From NCBI GenBank assembly GCA_001970955.1, contig MPUH01000115.1, positions 39,341 through 103,340 of the forward strand: DNA of 64,000 nucleotides, written 5' to 3'. A program made the translations under genes and the position numbers. The first letter of the stretch is position 1. Each line of letters starts with the position of its first letter. This stretch comes from Stentor coeruleus (lineage: Eukaryota > Ciliophora > Heterotrichea > Heterotrichida > Stentoridae). Shown one piece after another: positions 50,328 to 59,187 of this stretch. The notes under the pieces were generated by a model that did no database searches, was not told where the DNA came from, and saw nothing but the letters and a program-made list of their open reading frames with translations.

Positions 50328-50720
50328 TTACAGTTTTAATATGTTTATTATTGTAAAATGATATTGAATTCTCATATAATATTTTAATCTGAAATCATTG
50401 TATAGATCATTTATATAATATGATGAAGTTATTTTAACGAGTATATCAGGCTCATTAGCTAAAATAAGGATTTGTTTTGCTCCTGATTTATAAGATCTAT
50501 GCATGAAATCTTTAAATATGTGATGATTACTATTCAATTATANGTATATCAGGCTCATTAGCTAAAATAAGGATTTGTTTTGCTCCTGATTTATAAGATC
50601 TATGCATAAAATCTTTAAATATGTGATGATTACTATTCAATTATAGAAATAAAAATGTATTTTCAGGGACTCTCGAATTTTATTTGAAGTCCGACAAGTT
50701 AATAAGTTTTATTCAGTTCA
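50328..50720 (-). pseudogene. Decayed partial copy of the PA-domain gene
   Basis: On the minus strand the sequence aligns residue by residue with residues about 50-125 of the neighbouring PA-domain protein: RSYKSGAKQILILANEPDIL against RSYSSGANLILILASESDKL, and KITSSYYINDLYNDF against NITASYYTDDMYEDF. In-frame TAA codons replace a Leu and a Tyr of the intact gene, and similarity ends abruptly after NDF. The N at 50543 with its 102-bp repeat (50441-50542, 50544-50645) splits the copy and must be collapsed first. Confidence 0.85.
50441..50645 (+). repeat. 102-bp direct repeat flanking an N (assembly artefact)
   Basis: Copies differ at one base (GCATGAAA/GCATAAAA). Inside the PA pseudogene. Confidence 0.9.
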
Positions 50721-51006
50721 TTATACGGTATTTATATTTACATAAATACTGAATAGTTTCTTTATCAACTGTTATTAGTGATGATCTTCATAATTAGTTC
50801 GAGCTATACTAGTTTTTAATATTTCTGGTAGTATTTTATATATTTTAAACTTACCTAATGTCAAAATTGGACTAAGATTATATTAAGGCATTATTAAAAT
50901 TTCATTAAAATAATATATATTTTCCAACTAAATTTTAGGTTTCTAAGTAACAACCTCATCTTTTAAAAACTACTTAATTTTAAATATTTATATTATCAAA
51001 TTTCTT

Positions 51007-52419
51007 TTAACCTACTTGATTATTCTGTTCAGCTCCTTTTAGAATCTGCTTGGAAATATACAAAATCACTACAAGCATAACCAATGTAGAAGGTATAATA
51101 ACAGATATTAAAACAATACCTTCATTTTCTATTTGATTACGAGTATTCAAACTTTTTTTCTCTTGTGTATTTTGCCCATTTCCTGAGCTTTCACTATTTC
51201 CTTGACTGCTTTCATTATTTTCTTGGCCACTATCATTATTATTTTCCCCTGAACAATCTTCTTCAAGACTGCATTCAGAATTACAGTTTCCATCATTAAG
51301 CATAAAATAATAACAAAAATGTAATGGACTGATTAAGCATTCCATATTTGAATAACCACATGAAGTTGTATTACAGTCTGAAATACAGTTTTTTATAAAT
51401 TTAACTTCATAATAACATTTAGTACTACATTTTGGACATAAACTAGGGATTTGATTATAACTTAAACAATAACCTGATTCAATTGAGTTCCACCATGGGA
51501 AATATTTACCGTTTATAACCAAATGACTATCTGGATCATTTAATCCTTTGGCTGATAATAGAAGATCCATATCTATATTTCCAAGCCCACCTGATTTAAT
51601 AACAAGATTTATGTTACAATCTATATCGTAATCTTCACCACATTTTGTATACATTTCTTGTAAATATTCTATAAAAATATGTAGTGAATGATCTACTTTT
51701 GGTAAAGATTTGTAAAATGTTAATGATGTGAGTAAGTTTTCTAAAATTAATTTTCCTCTAAAAGAAGATAATGAATGTGCACAATAATAATTTTCTTGAT
51801 ATTCGATACAGTCTAAGTCTGTATTTCTAGCAGTTGAAGTGTATGCAATGTTGATTTTGAAATAACTTTCAGCAATTTTGTAATTTTTTACTATGGTTTT
51901 TGCCCCTTTTACTATAAAGGCTTCTTGGTTTCGATTTCCGCTAAGGATGAGTTCGACTTGAGGGTTATTTGATTTTTTATAATCGAATTCATAGGATATC
52001 CACACATTTTTGTACTTAGAAAAATATTCGGAATAAATGTAAAACGGGATAACTAAAGCTGTGAAATCTTCGTACATATCATCTGTATAGTACGATGCAG
52101 TTATGTTAAAGAGTTTATCAGACTCGCTTGCTAAAATAAGAATAAGATTTGCTCCTGAGCTATAAGATCTATATAAAATATCTTTGAGTATGCAATTATT
52201 ATCCCAATACAGCACTAAGACTGTATTTTTAGGAATATTCACGTTTAATTTGCATTCTGACAAAGAATCATATTGAATTCTTCCATATTTTGGGCTAAGT
52301 GCAGGGTTCCCGAAATTTGCAAAACCATAAGGGATCCCTAAATCTCTAAGTTCATCAGGACTATGAACTTTTATTACACTTTCACATAGATTTGATAGAA
52401 AAAAAATCAATAGCAACAT
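51007..52419 (-). CDS. PA-domain type I membrane protein with LNR-like cysteine motif
   Basis: 470 residues. Signal peptide MLLLIFFLSNLCESVIK; then a protease-associated domain about 25-140 with FANFGNPALSPKYGRIQY and SYSSGANLILILASESDK, resembling the lumenal PA domain of plant vacuolar sorting receptors. A central domain rich in paired cysteines follows, then an LNR-like stretch FMLNDGNCNSECSLEEDC, an Asn/Ser/Gln-rich linker, and one transmembrane segment (IVLISVIIPSTLVMLVVILY) with a short cytosolic tail. A sorting receptor is a reasonable guess, not shown. A dead copy lies just downstream. Confidence 0.8.
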   Translation of the reverse strand: MLLLIFFLSNLCESVIKVHSPDELRDLGIPYGFANFGNPALSPKYGRIQYDSLSECKLNVNIPKNTVLVLYWDNNCILKDILYRSYSSGANLILILASESDKLFNITASYYTDDMYEDFTALVIPFYIYSEYFSKYKNVWISYEFDYKKSNNPQVELILSGNRNQEAFIVKGAKTIVKNYKIAESYFKINIAYTSTARNTDLDCIEYQENYYCAHSLSSFRGKLILENLLTSLTFYKSLPKVDHSLHIFIEYLQEMYTKCGEDYDIDCNINLVIKSGGLGNIDMDLLLSAKGLNDPDSHLVINGKYFPWWNSIESGYCLSYNQIPSLCPKCSTKCYYEVKFIKNCISDCNTTSCGYSNMECLISPLHFCYYFMLNDGNCNSECSLEEDCSGENNNDSGQENNESSQGNSESSGNGQNTQEKKSLNTRNQIENEGIVLISVIIPSTLVMLVVILYISKQILKGAEQNNQVG

Positions 52420-52821
52420 AATTATATAGCATAATAGTTGGCAAATAAGACATTTATTAATTTATCTATAAATTGATGAAATAACTTGGATTATATCTTT
52501 TTTGACATGGTAAGGATGTGATAATGTTATTAAGGTTTAATATTATCTAGATGATTTTATTGAAATCTTATTTTTTGTATATGTTGCAGTTTAGCGATTT
52601 TGTCGAATGTATTTAAAAATTTTGAAAAAAGTCCTAATTTTTATATTTAGATAAAATAGATAGGATTTATTAAATACAGGTAACTTAAATGGATTATCTT
52701 GAATTGTCTTTTAGTCTTTTTCAATCTTGCTAGTATGAATGCCAAAATCTAAAAATTTGCATATTGACTTTATGGATTTTTTTTTTGATTCTAAATAAAG
52801 GTTATTATTCTAACTACTTAA
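52420..52821. other. 5' flank of the PA-domain gene
   Basis: G/T-rich and C-poor on the plus strand as for other minus-strand 5' flanks. No further structure. Confidence 0.5.
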
Positions 52822-52944
52822 ATGAGCACTCGGGGAAAGACCACATCCATTGATCGATTCTATTATCGTAGTAGTAGAAAAAGTCCTTTTCAGTCTTACT
52901 CGTCAAATCAAAAAGCGCAGCTAAATAAACTATACCTTCTTTAA
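52822..52944 (+). CDS. Possible 40-aa peptide
   Basis: ATG-TAA frame coding for MSTRGKTTSIDRFYYRSSRK plus 20 more residues. It is locally more GC-rich than everything around it. A 16-nt GT-AG segment (GTAGTAGTAGAAAAAG) inside could be an intron, giving a different, shorter C-terminus. I cannot tell whether it is a gene, a gene relic or part of an RNA. Confidence 0.25.
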   Translation: MSTRGKTTSIDRFYYRSSRKSPFQSYSSNQKAQLNKLYLL

Positions 52945-53600
52945 CATTACCAACTAAATAAAAACTACAAACTAAATAAAAAATACTTGCTTCATATCCT
53001 TTACTCTCTTATTATAAAATACTGACTATATAATTCTTACACGATCCTAAATCTCTATTACCTATCTTTCCTATACTCCCTAATTTATCCATACAATCTT
53101 CATATTTCATACATTCTAAATATCTTTAACTTTCTTTTTATCCCTTACCTATTTTTCTTTTACTTTCTGTATATCCCTTACTGCCTTCTTACATAATACT
53201 CTCTACTTTTCACTTACCCCCTTCTTATAAAATACATCCACCTATATAATTTTAACCCCCTAAATATTCTTTACAATCTTAATAATCAATACCTATAATA
53301 ATCCTCACAGCCTATATAAACCTATACCCACTACTTTGTCATTACTATCTTCTTATATTTCACAATCTATATAATTTTCACTATCTGTCTAATATTTTAC
53401 TATCTTTTTATTATTTACATTCTTGCTAAATTTTACCATCTTCATTAGTTTTTACCCTCTTTATTAATAATACCATCTGAATATTTTTTACAATCTTTAT
53501 AATTGTCACCAGCTGATTAGGTTTAACGGTCTATGTTTTCTATACAAGTACATGCTTAATATAAATTTACAGTCTTAATAGGAATAACCACCTAAAGGAG
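52920..53600 (+). repeat. Degenerate 18-19-bp tandem motif array
   Basis: Roughly 35 diverged units in tandem, clearest from 53220 to 53530. Successive units include TTCACAATCTATATAATT, TTCACTATCTGTCTAATA, TTTTACTATCTTTTTATTA, TTTACATTCTTGCTAAAT and TTTACCATCTTCATTAGT. Rough consensus TTTACNATCTTTATAAT. No open frame crosses it on either strand. It lies directly 3' of the minus-strand gene at 53604. Confidence 0.6.
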
Positions 53601-53603
53601 AAA

Positions 53604-53915
53604 TTACAATCTTTTTATTATATACCTTGATAGGATATTACAGATAAAAATATATTTTTTGTCTTTGCTGAGTTTTATTTCTTTTATTTCTTGAAGGTAA
53701 TTGAAAATTAGTCCATAGTCTTGAAGGCTTTTTATTTTTTTCTGCAAAGACATTGAATCAAATTCTGCCAATGCGCTTACAAAATTATTATTTTTAATGT
53801 CTTCAAAGCTTTTCTCTTTTATCTCTTCTTGACTGGATAAAGTTTCTGATAATTCGTTTGGTATTTTTTCGAGTTCTGGGTTAGGATTCGAGATTCTGCT
53901 ATCTTTATTTTCCAT
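53604..53915 (-). CDS. Hypothetical acidic protein, 103 aa
   Basis: MENKDSRISNPNPELEKIPN followed by Ser/Glu-rich sequence and a helical C-terminal half (LQKKIKSLQDYGLIFNYLQE). Family unknown. The stop TAA lies inside a GT-AG segment of 16 nt (53592-53607); if spliced as an intron, the protein would continue with WLFLLRL-like residues to a TAA at 53567. The 3' end runs into the degenerate repeat array. Confidence 0.5.
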   Translation of the reverse strand: MENKDSRISNPNPELEKIPNELSETLSSQEEIKEKSFEDIKNNNFVSALAEFDSMSLQKKIKSLQDYGLIFNYLQEIKEIKLSKDKKYIFICNILSRYIIKRL

Positions 53916-54576
53916 AAACTATTTATATAAAGAAATATGTTAGTATATAAAATTTATCAAAGGTTTTATAAGTGTTTAATACGATCTATTTTAGAAAAAG
54001 ATATTACTTTAGGATATACAATCTCTTATCTGATCTCAAAAAATATTTCCTGAATCAAGCATTTGTTTCTTTTTCATGAAGCTTAGAATACTTAACTATA
54101 ATAAAATATCTTTTAAGTTCTTGTACAAAATAATAATTATTTCTACACATTATGAAGTAAAAACATAAATAGCTTTCTGTTATATAAAATATCACCAATA
54201 GAGAAAAGTAAAAAATATTTTAAAAGATATTAGCAATAGGATGTTTAATAAAGATGCTAAATAAATCTAAATTTTCTCAGCCTATGGATAAGATGTTTGG
54301 ATATGTCAGGTTTAAGTTTACAATCTCAGATTTTATATGTTTATCATATGGTTTTATAGAAAAATATCAAAAGATGGAAGCTTGACTATTGTTCAGCCCT
54401 TGTTAGATATACAGCATATATAATTTACCCTATCCAAATTATCATCAAACTTAAATCCTTCTTTTATCATTATTATGTCTATTTTCCTATACAAAATTAT
54501 AAAAAAATCATCCCTTCTTCCAAATTATCATCAAACTTTCATTCTTTAACCCTAAATCTTATAAATAAAAAACTCA
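53916..54576. other. Divergent intergenic region
   Basis: About 660 bp, AT-rich, G-poor in the last 150 bp before the plus-strand gene. Nothing else seen. Confidence 0.6.
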
Positions 54577-55710
54577 ATGGATCAAAAATTTACCTCATTC
54601 TCACCATTAGAATTTTCTGGTAAAAACTCCTTTGGCGCTTTGCCTGAGCTGAATTCTCTTTCAGATATCCTCGATGATGTCTGTTCTCCATCACTTAAGC
54701 CTTCAAACAAAATTTCAATTCCCATGCGATCCTACGATTCCAAAAAGCTGGAAATCTTAAATCCTGTAGAAAAACCAGTACAAAGTTCTAATCAATTTCT
54801 AAAAGAAACTCATGAAAAACCTGAAGATATGTGGGGAGAAGTTGGTGAAGAGATAAAATTCACAAAAAAGATTGAAAATTATAAAGACCAATGGGAAGTT
54901 AAGATTACAGAAGAGACAAGGAAAATTGAAGAGCCAAGAAATTGGGCTGATATTTCAGTTGATAGTGAAAAATCTAACCAAGACAAGAGGATTAAAATAC
55001 CAGGTAATCCTTATAGCCAAAAAAACCCAGAAAATGCTCCAAAGCTTGAAAAATATGTAGAGACTTTTAAAAGAGGAAAAAGGTCAAGAGGTAGGTATAA
55101 CAATTTTAGAGCAATGCCTGAGAATATTGAAACACAAATAGTACCTGTTCCAAACCCTAGGGCTGAACAAGTCAAAGTTTTTTCTCCTGAAAAAGTTGAA
55201 TCATGGCCGAATTTTTCTAATGAGATTTCGAATCAGGTTTCTGAAGAATTTAACTTAAAAACTTATAAAACACAGAAATGTCCTAATGGGGAAAAGTGCA
55301 AAGGTTGCAATAAGTATCATTATGAAGGGGAAAAAAGAAGGGAATTTAATAAGATACAGTACTCAGCAGCTTTATGTCCAAGAGCTCAGAATTGTATGAT
55401 GCAAGAACGATGTGGCAAGGCTCATAATTTTATAGAACTTTATTATCATCCACAGATTTTCAGGTCATTACCTTGTCCTTATGCTATCAAATGCAAACAG
55501 TGCTCATTTGGCAGTCTTTGCAATTTTATTCATTTGGTTGATGACAAAAATATTGAAAATAAAGCTAAAGTCAAGTGTAAAGGGTGCAATCAAGATGATG
55601 TTTGTATGGTTAGGGTCAAATGCGGCCATGCATGTTGTAAGAATTGTGCTGGAGGAAATGAGTGCAAAAGATGTAGGATTCCTGGAGAATCTATTAAGCT
55701 CGAGCTTTAA
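54577..55710 (+). CDS. CCCH zinc finger protein with C-terminal RING-like domain (copy 2)
   Basis: 377 residues. The N-terminal 220 are polar and disordered. Fingers begin at YKTQKCPNGEKCKGCNKYHY, then CPRAQNCMMQERCGKAHN, and CPYAIKCKQCSFGSLCNFIH, followed by a RING-like end (CKGCNQDDV, KCGHACCKNC, CKRCR). The finger-finger-finger-RING order and phrases such as YYHPQIFRSLPCPY are shared with the gene at 47912-48697 (LYHPLIYRSKPCPY), so they are paralogues; the CUE-like part is absent here. Post-transcriptional mRNA control is inferred from the family. TAA stop. Confidence 0.85.
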   Translation: MDQKFTSFSPLEFSGKNSFGALPELNSLSDILDDVCSPSLKPSNKISIPMRSYDSKKLEILNPVEKPVQSSNQFLKETHEKPEDMWGEVGEEIKFTKKIENYKDQWEVKITEETRKIEEPRNWADISVDSEKSNQDKRIKIPGNPYSQKNPENAPKLEKYVETFKRGKRSRGRYNNFRAMPENIETQIVPVPNPRAEQVKVFSPEKVESWPNFSNEISNQVSEEFNLKTYKTQKCPNGEKCKGCNKYHYEGEKRREFNKIQYSAALCPRAQNCMMQERCGKAHNFIELYYHPQIFRSLPCPYAIKCKQCSFGSLCNFIHLVDDKNIENKAKVKCKGCNQDDVCMVRVKCGHACCKNCAGGNECKRCRIPGESIKLEL

Positions 55711-55997
55711 CTCATATTAATTATATATACTATTTTTGCATAAGGAAATCATCATTATTTCCTAGAACAATTGAATATAGTTTGATTTTTTTTTAATAAT
55801 TATCTGAAGAATTTCTAGTTTTTTTCAGCTTACAATTCGCTTTTTTTGAAATAAAATTTTGTGATTTGTGTTGATTAACGATAAGAATTTTTTTGAAGTT
55901 GTGTTTATTAGTTTATGTCTTAACAACTCTGTATTTCTGCTCTTCAGTTACGCACTTGCTCCATAAAGTTCATAAAATTCAAATTTAAATATATTAC

Positions 55998-57683
55998 ATG
56001 ACTGAAAGAATGAAAAGAACAAGCCAAGGTTCAATTGACCTCCAGCTCGTCGAAGAAATCTACAAACGGGCTAATAACGACTACCTCACTCGAACTTATA
56101 ACAAAGGTAAATTCCTAGGCCAAGGGGGCTTTGCCAGGGTCTACGAATTCACGAACCTCGACTCAAAACAAACATTCGCAGGCAAAGTTGTAGAAAAATC
56201 ATCCCTGACAAAAGCTCGAATCAAACAAAAACTAATGAGTGAAATCAAAATCCACCGATCGTTATCCCATCCTAACATCGTGAAATTTGAGCATTTTTTT
56301 GAAGATAGTGAAAATATTTATATTCTTCTCGAACTATGCCAAAATCAATCTTTAAATGAACTTCTTCGTCGCCGTAAACGTTTATCCGAAATTGAAACCC
56401 AATATTATTTATATCAGCTTATTTCAGCATTAAAATATTTACATAATAACAAGATAATCCATCGAGATATAAAACCAGGAAATCTATTATTGAATGAAAA
56501 GCTTGAGTTGAAACTTGGGGATTTTGGTTTAGCAAGTAAATTAGAATTTGAAGATGAGAGAAAAAGGACGATATGTGGGGCAAAAAATTATATAGCGCCT
56601 GAGATTCTTGATGGGTATAATGGGCATAGTTTTGAAGTTGATGTTTGGAGTTTTGGAGTTTTGGCTTTTACTTTATTAGTTGGTAAGCCTCCTTTTGAGA
56701 GTAGTGATATAAAAGATACGTATAAGAGGATTAAAATGAATGCTTATAATTTCCCTGAACATGTGGAACTGTCGAAAGATGCTAAGGATTTTGTAAATAA
56801 AATCCTTGTATTAAACCCAAAGTTCCGTCCTGGGCTTGATGAAATAGAGGGTTTTGAGTTTTTTACTAGGAACCCAGTGCCAAAGTCTTTACCTTTGAGT
56901 TCATTAGCTGTGCCACCTTCTGTTCATTTTCTCAGCAGTTTCAAGGTTTGTGATGAAAATGTTTTAAATAACAGAACCAAATCTAGAGGGCCAAAGGAAC
57001 CTTTGGCTGAGACTCAGAAAGTTTTAGAGTTAAATAGAGGACTTGAAAACCAAGAAAGACTTGAAACTGTGGCTAAAGATAAAAGCCCAAGAGGTACTCA
57101 AAGAAAAGTTTCAGCAGGGAGTTTATATACATCTATAGAAAATGGTCCTGATGTTTGGGTTAAAAAGTGGCTTGACTATTCGTCTAAATATGGTATCGGG
57201 TATTTATTAAGCAACTCTTGTGTTGGAGTGTTTTTTAATGACTCTTCTAAGTTAATAAGTGACCCAACAGGACGAATGTTTAAATATCAAGAAAGGAACT
57301 CTGCTGATGAAATCACATTTGTGATTGACTCATGTCCACAGGAATATAAAAAGAAAGTCAGCCTTGCTGAATATTTCCGTAAACATTTGAAAAGTGAAGA
57401 TTCAGACAATTTACCTTGTTCTATTACTGTGTATGTTAAAAAGTTCATTAATACTAAACATGCATTGTTTTTTAGAATGAGCAATAAAGTTGTTCAGATT
57501 AAGTTTATGGATAAGTCTGAACTTTTGTTAACTAGTGCTACTAAACATGTTGTTTATATTAACAAGTCTTTAGAAATGTCGGTACATCCGTTAGGAAATG
57601 TTTTAGAAACTGCAACACAGGATTTAACTAAGAGAATTAGATATGCGAAAGAAGTATTGACTAATGGACCTGTTAATGAGTAG
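55998..57683 (+). CDS. Polo-like kinase
   Basis: 561 residues. Kinase domain about 38-290: LGQGGFARVYEF, AGKVVEKS, HRDIKPGNLLL, GDFGLASKL, then TICGAKNYIAPEIL, where nearly all Polo kinases have CGTPNYIAPEVL. Two polo boxes follow: PB1 starting VWVKKWLDYSSKYGIGYLLS (the tryptophan equivalent to W414 of human PLK1 is kept) and PB2 around ALFFRMSNKVVQIKFMDKSE. Polo kinases control centriole/basal body duplication, mitosis and cytokinesis. The changed activation segment and PB2 pincer are noted under findings. TAG stop. Confidence 0.92.
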   Translation: MTERMKRTSQGSIDLQLVEEIYKRANNDYLTRTYNKGKFLGQGGFARVYEFTNLDSKQTFAGKVVEKSSLTKARIKQKLMSEIKIHRSLSHPNIVKFEHFFEDSENIYILLELCQNQSLNELLRRRKRLSEIETQYYLYQLISALKYLHNNKIIHRDIKPGNLLLNEKLELKLGDFGLASKLEFEDERKRTICGAKNYIAPEILDGYNGHSFEVDVWSFGVLAFTLLVGKPPFESSDIKDTYKRIKMNAYNFPEHVELSKDAKDFVNKILVLNPKFRPGLDEIEGFEFFTRNPVPKSLPLSSLAVPPSVHFLSSFKVCDENVLNNRTKSRGPKEPLAETQKVLELNRGLENQERLETVAKDKSPRGTQRKVSAGSLYTSIENGPDVWVKKWLDYSSKYGIGYLLSNSCVGVFFNDSSKLISDPTGRMFKYQERNSADEITFVIDSCPQEYKKKVSLAEYFRKHLKSEDSDNLPCSITVYVKKFINTKHALFFRMSNKVVQIKFMDKSELLLTSATKHVVYINKSLEMSVHPLGNVLETATQDLTKRIRYAKEVLTNGPVNE

Positions 57684-58161
57684 TTATGATTATGTGTTTT
57701 AATGTATTTAAGGTATGTAGAGGAGGATTTTTTTTTTAGTTTTTGTTAGGAATATGATATAATGAAGTGTGTAAGTTTTGGAAATATTTTTTGTAGATTC
57801 TGCGTTAAAAAATATGCAAATTTTATGGATGATTAGCATTGGGATATGTAGTTAAAATATCGTTTGGAGGATGCTTGGATGAGGATAAGTTATGAACTTA
57901 CTGAAGAAATTAAGTGGTTTTTTAAGATAATCACTGAAAACTGTAATAGTTTTTTTTTGATTTATATTAGATTACATTAGGAAAGTTCTAGGGTTACTAA
58001 TGATTGTGGAATTATATAGAAAATTTTGATTTATAAGATTTTGAGAATATGTTTGGGCCCATTATGGCTATTTAACTAAAACTTCACATCAAAATCTTAA
58101 TTCTATATAAAAATCCACATATAAATCCACTATATCTATTTTAAAATCCTTAAAAAGTATT
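57684..58161. other. Convergent intergenic region
   Basis: About 480 bp, G/T-rich and C-poor up to 58030, then G-poor. Nothing else seen. Confidence 0.6.
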
Positions 58162-59187
58162 CTATTTGTATTGGCTCTTAGGTTTACTATCATCAAATGC
58201 CATTCTATAAGAGATTTTTGTAGGCACAGAAGAGGCAAAGTCGGATCCTTTAGCCCAATCATATCCAGTAGCATAAGCAAACAAAGACCCATCTTGTTTA
58301 AAGTCAACAGCAGTCACAGGACCATCAAGCCCTGTGAAAGTTTTCAAGCACTGTTTGGCAAATCTATCCCAGAATATAACTGAAGAATCACTTCCCCCAG
58401 TAGCAAAAGTTCCATGAGTCTGATTAAAACTAATACAATTGACTGAATATGCTGATTGAGATGAATTATCCCTATGACATTTAAACGTAAAGTCATTTTC
58501 TGTTCTAAAAGTACTTGGGTTAACTTTTTTCATCGCACATCTTCCTTCAATAAGGCCAATAGCAAAGCCACTACCATCAGAATAACAATCCACACATTTA
58601 AACTGAACCTTAACATTTAATTCAGGGACAATTTCAGGCTTAGTATTTCCGCTTTGTAAATATTGAAGATTCCAAACTGCATGTTTTTTATCTGAGAGTA
58701 TGGCTACCATAAGAGGATATTTAAGACTCATACCAAAAACTCTACTGCCAAGTTGAACATTTGCTGTAGGATTTGGAGACCTTAAATCCCAGAAACATAC
58801 TGAACCATCCCATGAACCTGTTATTAAATGATTGATACTTTCACACCAAAGAACTTCACGTACTGGTGCTTGATGAGTTCCTACTGTTCTTACCTGATTT
58901 GAATTTATGTCCCAGATCTTGACTTGATTATCAGTCCCACCAATAAACACTGAGGTACAGTCTGATTTCCATGATACAGATAAAACTGGGTCGCTTTGAG
59001 TAATTTGAAGTTTTGCTATGCTTTGACCTGTACTGTTTACTTCCCAGATTGAAGTTGAACCATTCCAAGACCCTGCACATAACAAACCCTGCTGTGATGG
59101 AGCCCATTTCAAACTTTGGACTGTGTCATTAGGAGGGTTTGGCACACAAGGATCGTTTGGCTTATTTATTGTATTTGTCCTCATCAT
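58162..59187 (-). CDS. Rae1/Gle2 mRNA export factor (WD40)
   Basis: 341 residues forming a WD40 propeller. Repeats are recognisable as LKWAPSQQGLLCAGSWNGST, VSWKSDCTSVFIGGTDNQVK, VLWCESINHLITGSWDGSVC and ISFNQTHGTFATGGSDSSVI. Family-specific phrases are PNPPNDTVQSLKWAP near the start, FAIGLIEGRCAMKKV and FTFKCHRD. Rae1 binds Nup98 and takes part in mRNA export and spindle assembly. The length matches the family (about 365). Ends in TAG. Confidence 0.93.
   Translation of the reverse strand: MMRTNTINKPNDPCVPNPPNDTVQSLKWAPSQQGLLCAGSWNGSTSIWEVNSTGQSIAKLQITQSDPVLSVSWKSDCTSVFIGGTDNQVKIWDINSNQVRTVGTHQAPVREVLWCESINHLITGSWDGSVCFWDLRSPNPTANVQLGSRVFGMSLKYPLMVAILSDKKHAVWNLQYLQSGNTKPEIVPELNVKVQFKCVDCYSDGSGFAIGLIEGRCAMKKVNPSTFRTENDFTFKCHRDNSSQSAYSVNCISFNQTHGTFATGGSDSSVIFWDRFAKQCLKTFTGLDGPVTAVDFKQDGSLFAYATGYDWAKGSDFASSVPTKISYRMAFDDSKPKSQYK

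Noticed and set aside
52920-53600. CRISPR array or coding tandem repeat
   Set aside because: Units are strongly diverged with no constant repeat-spacer structure, and every frame is closed by stops.
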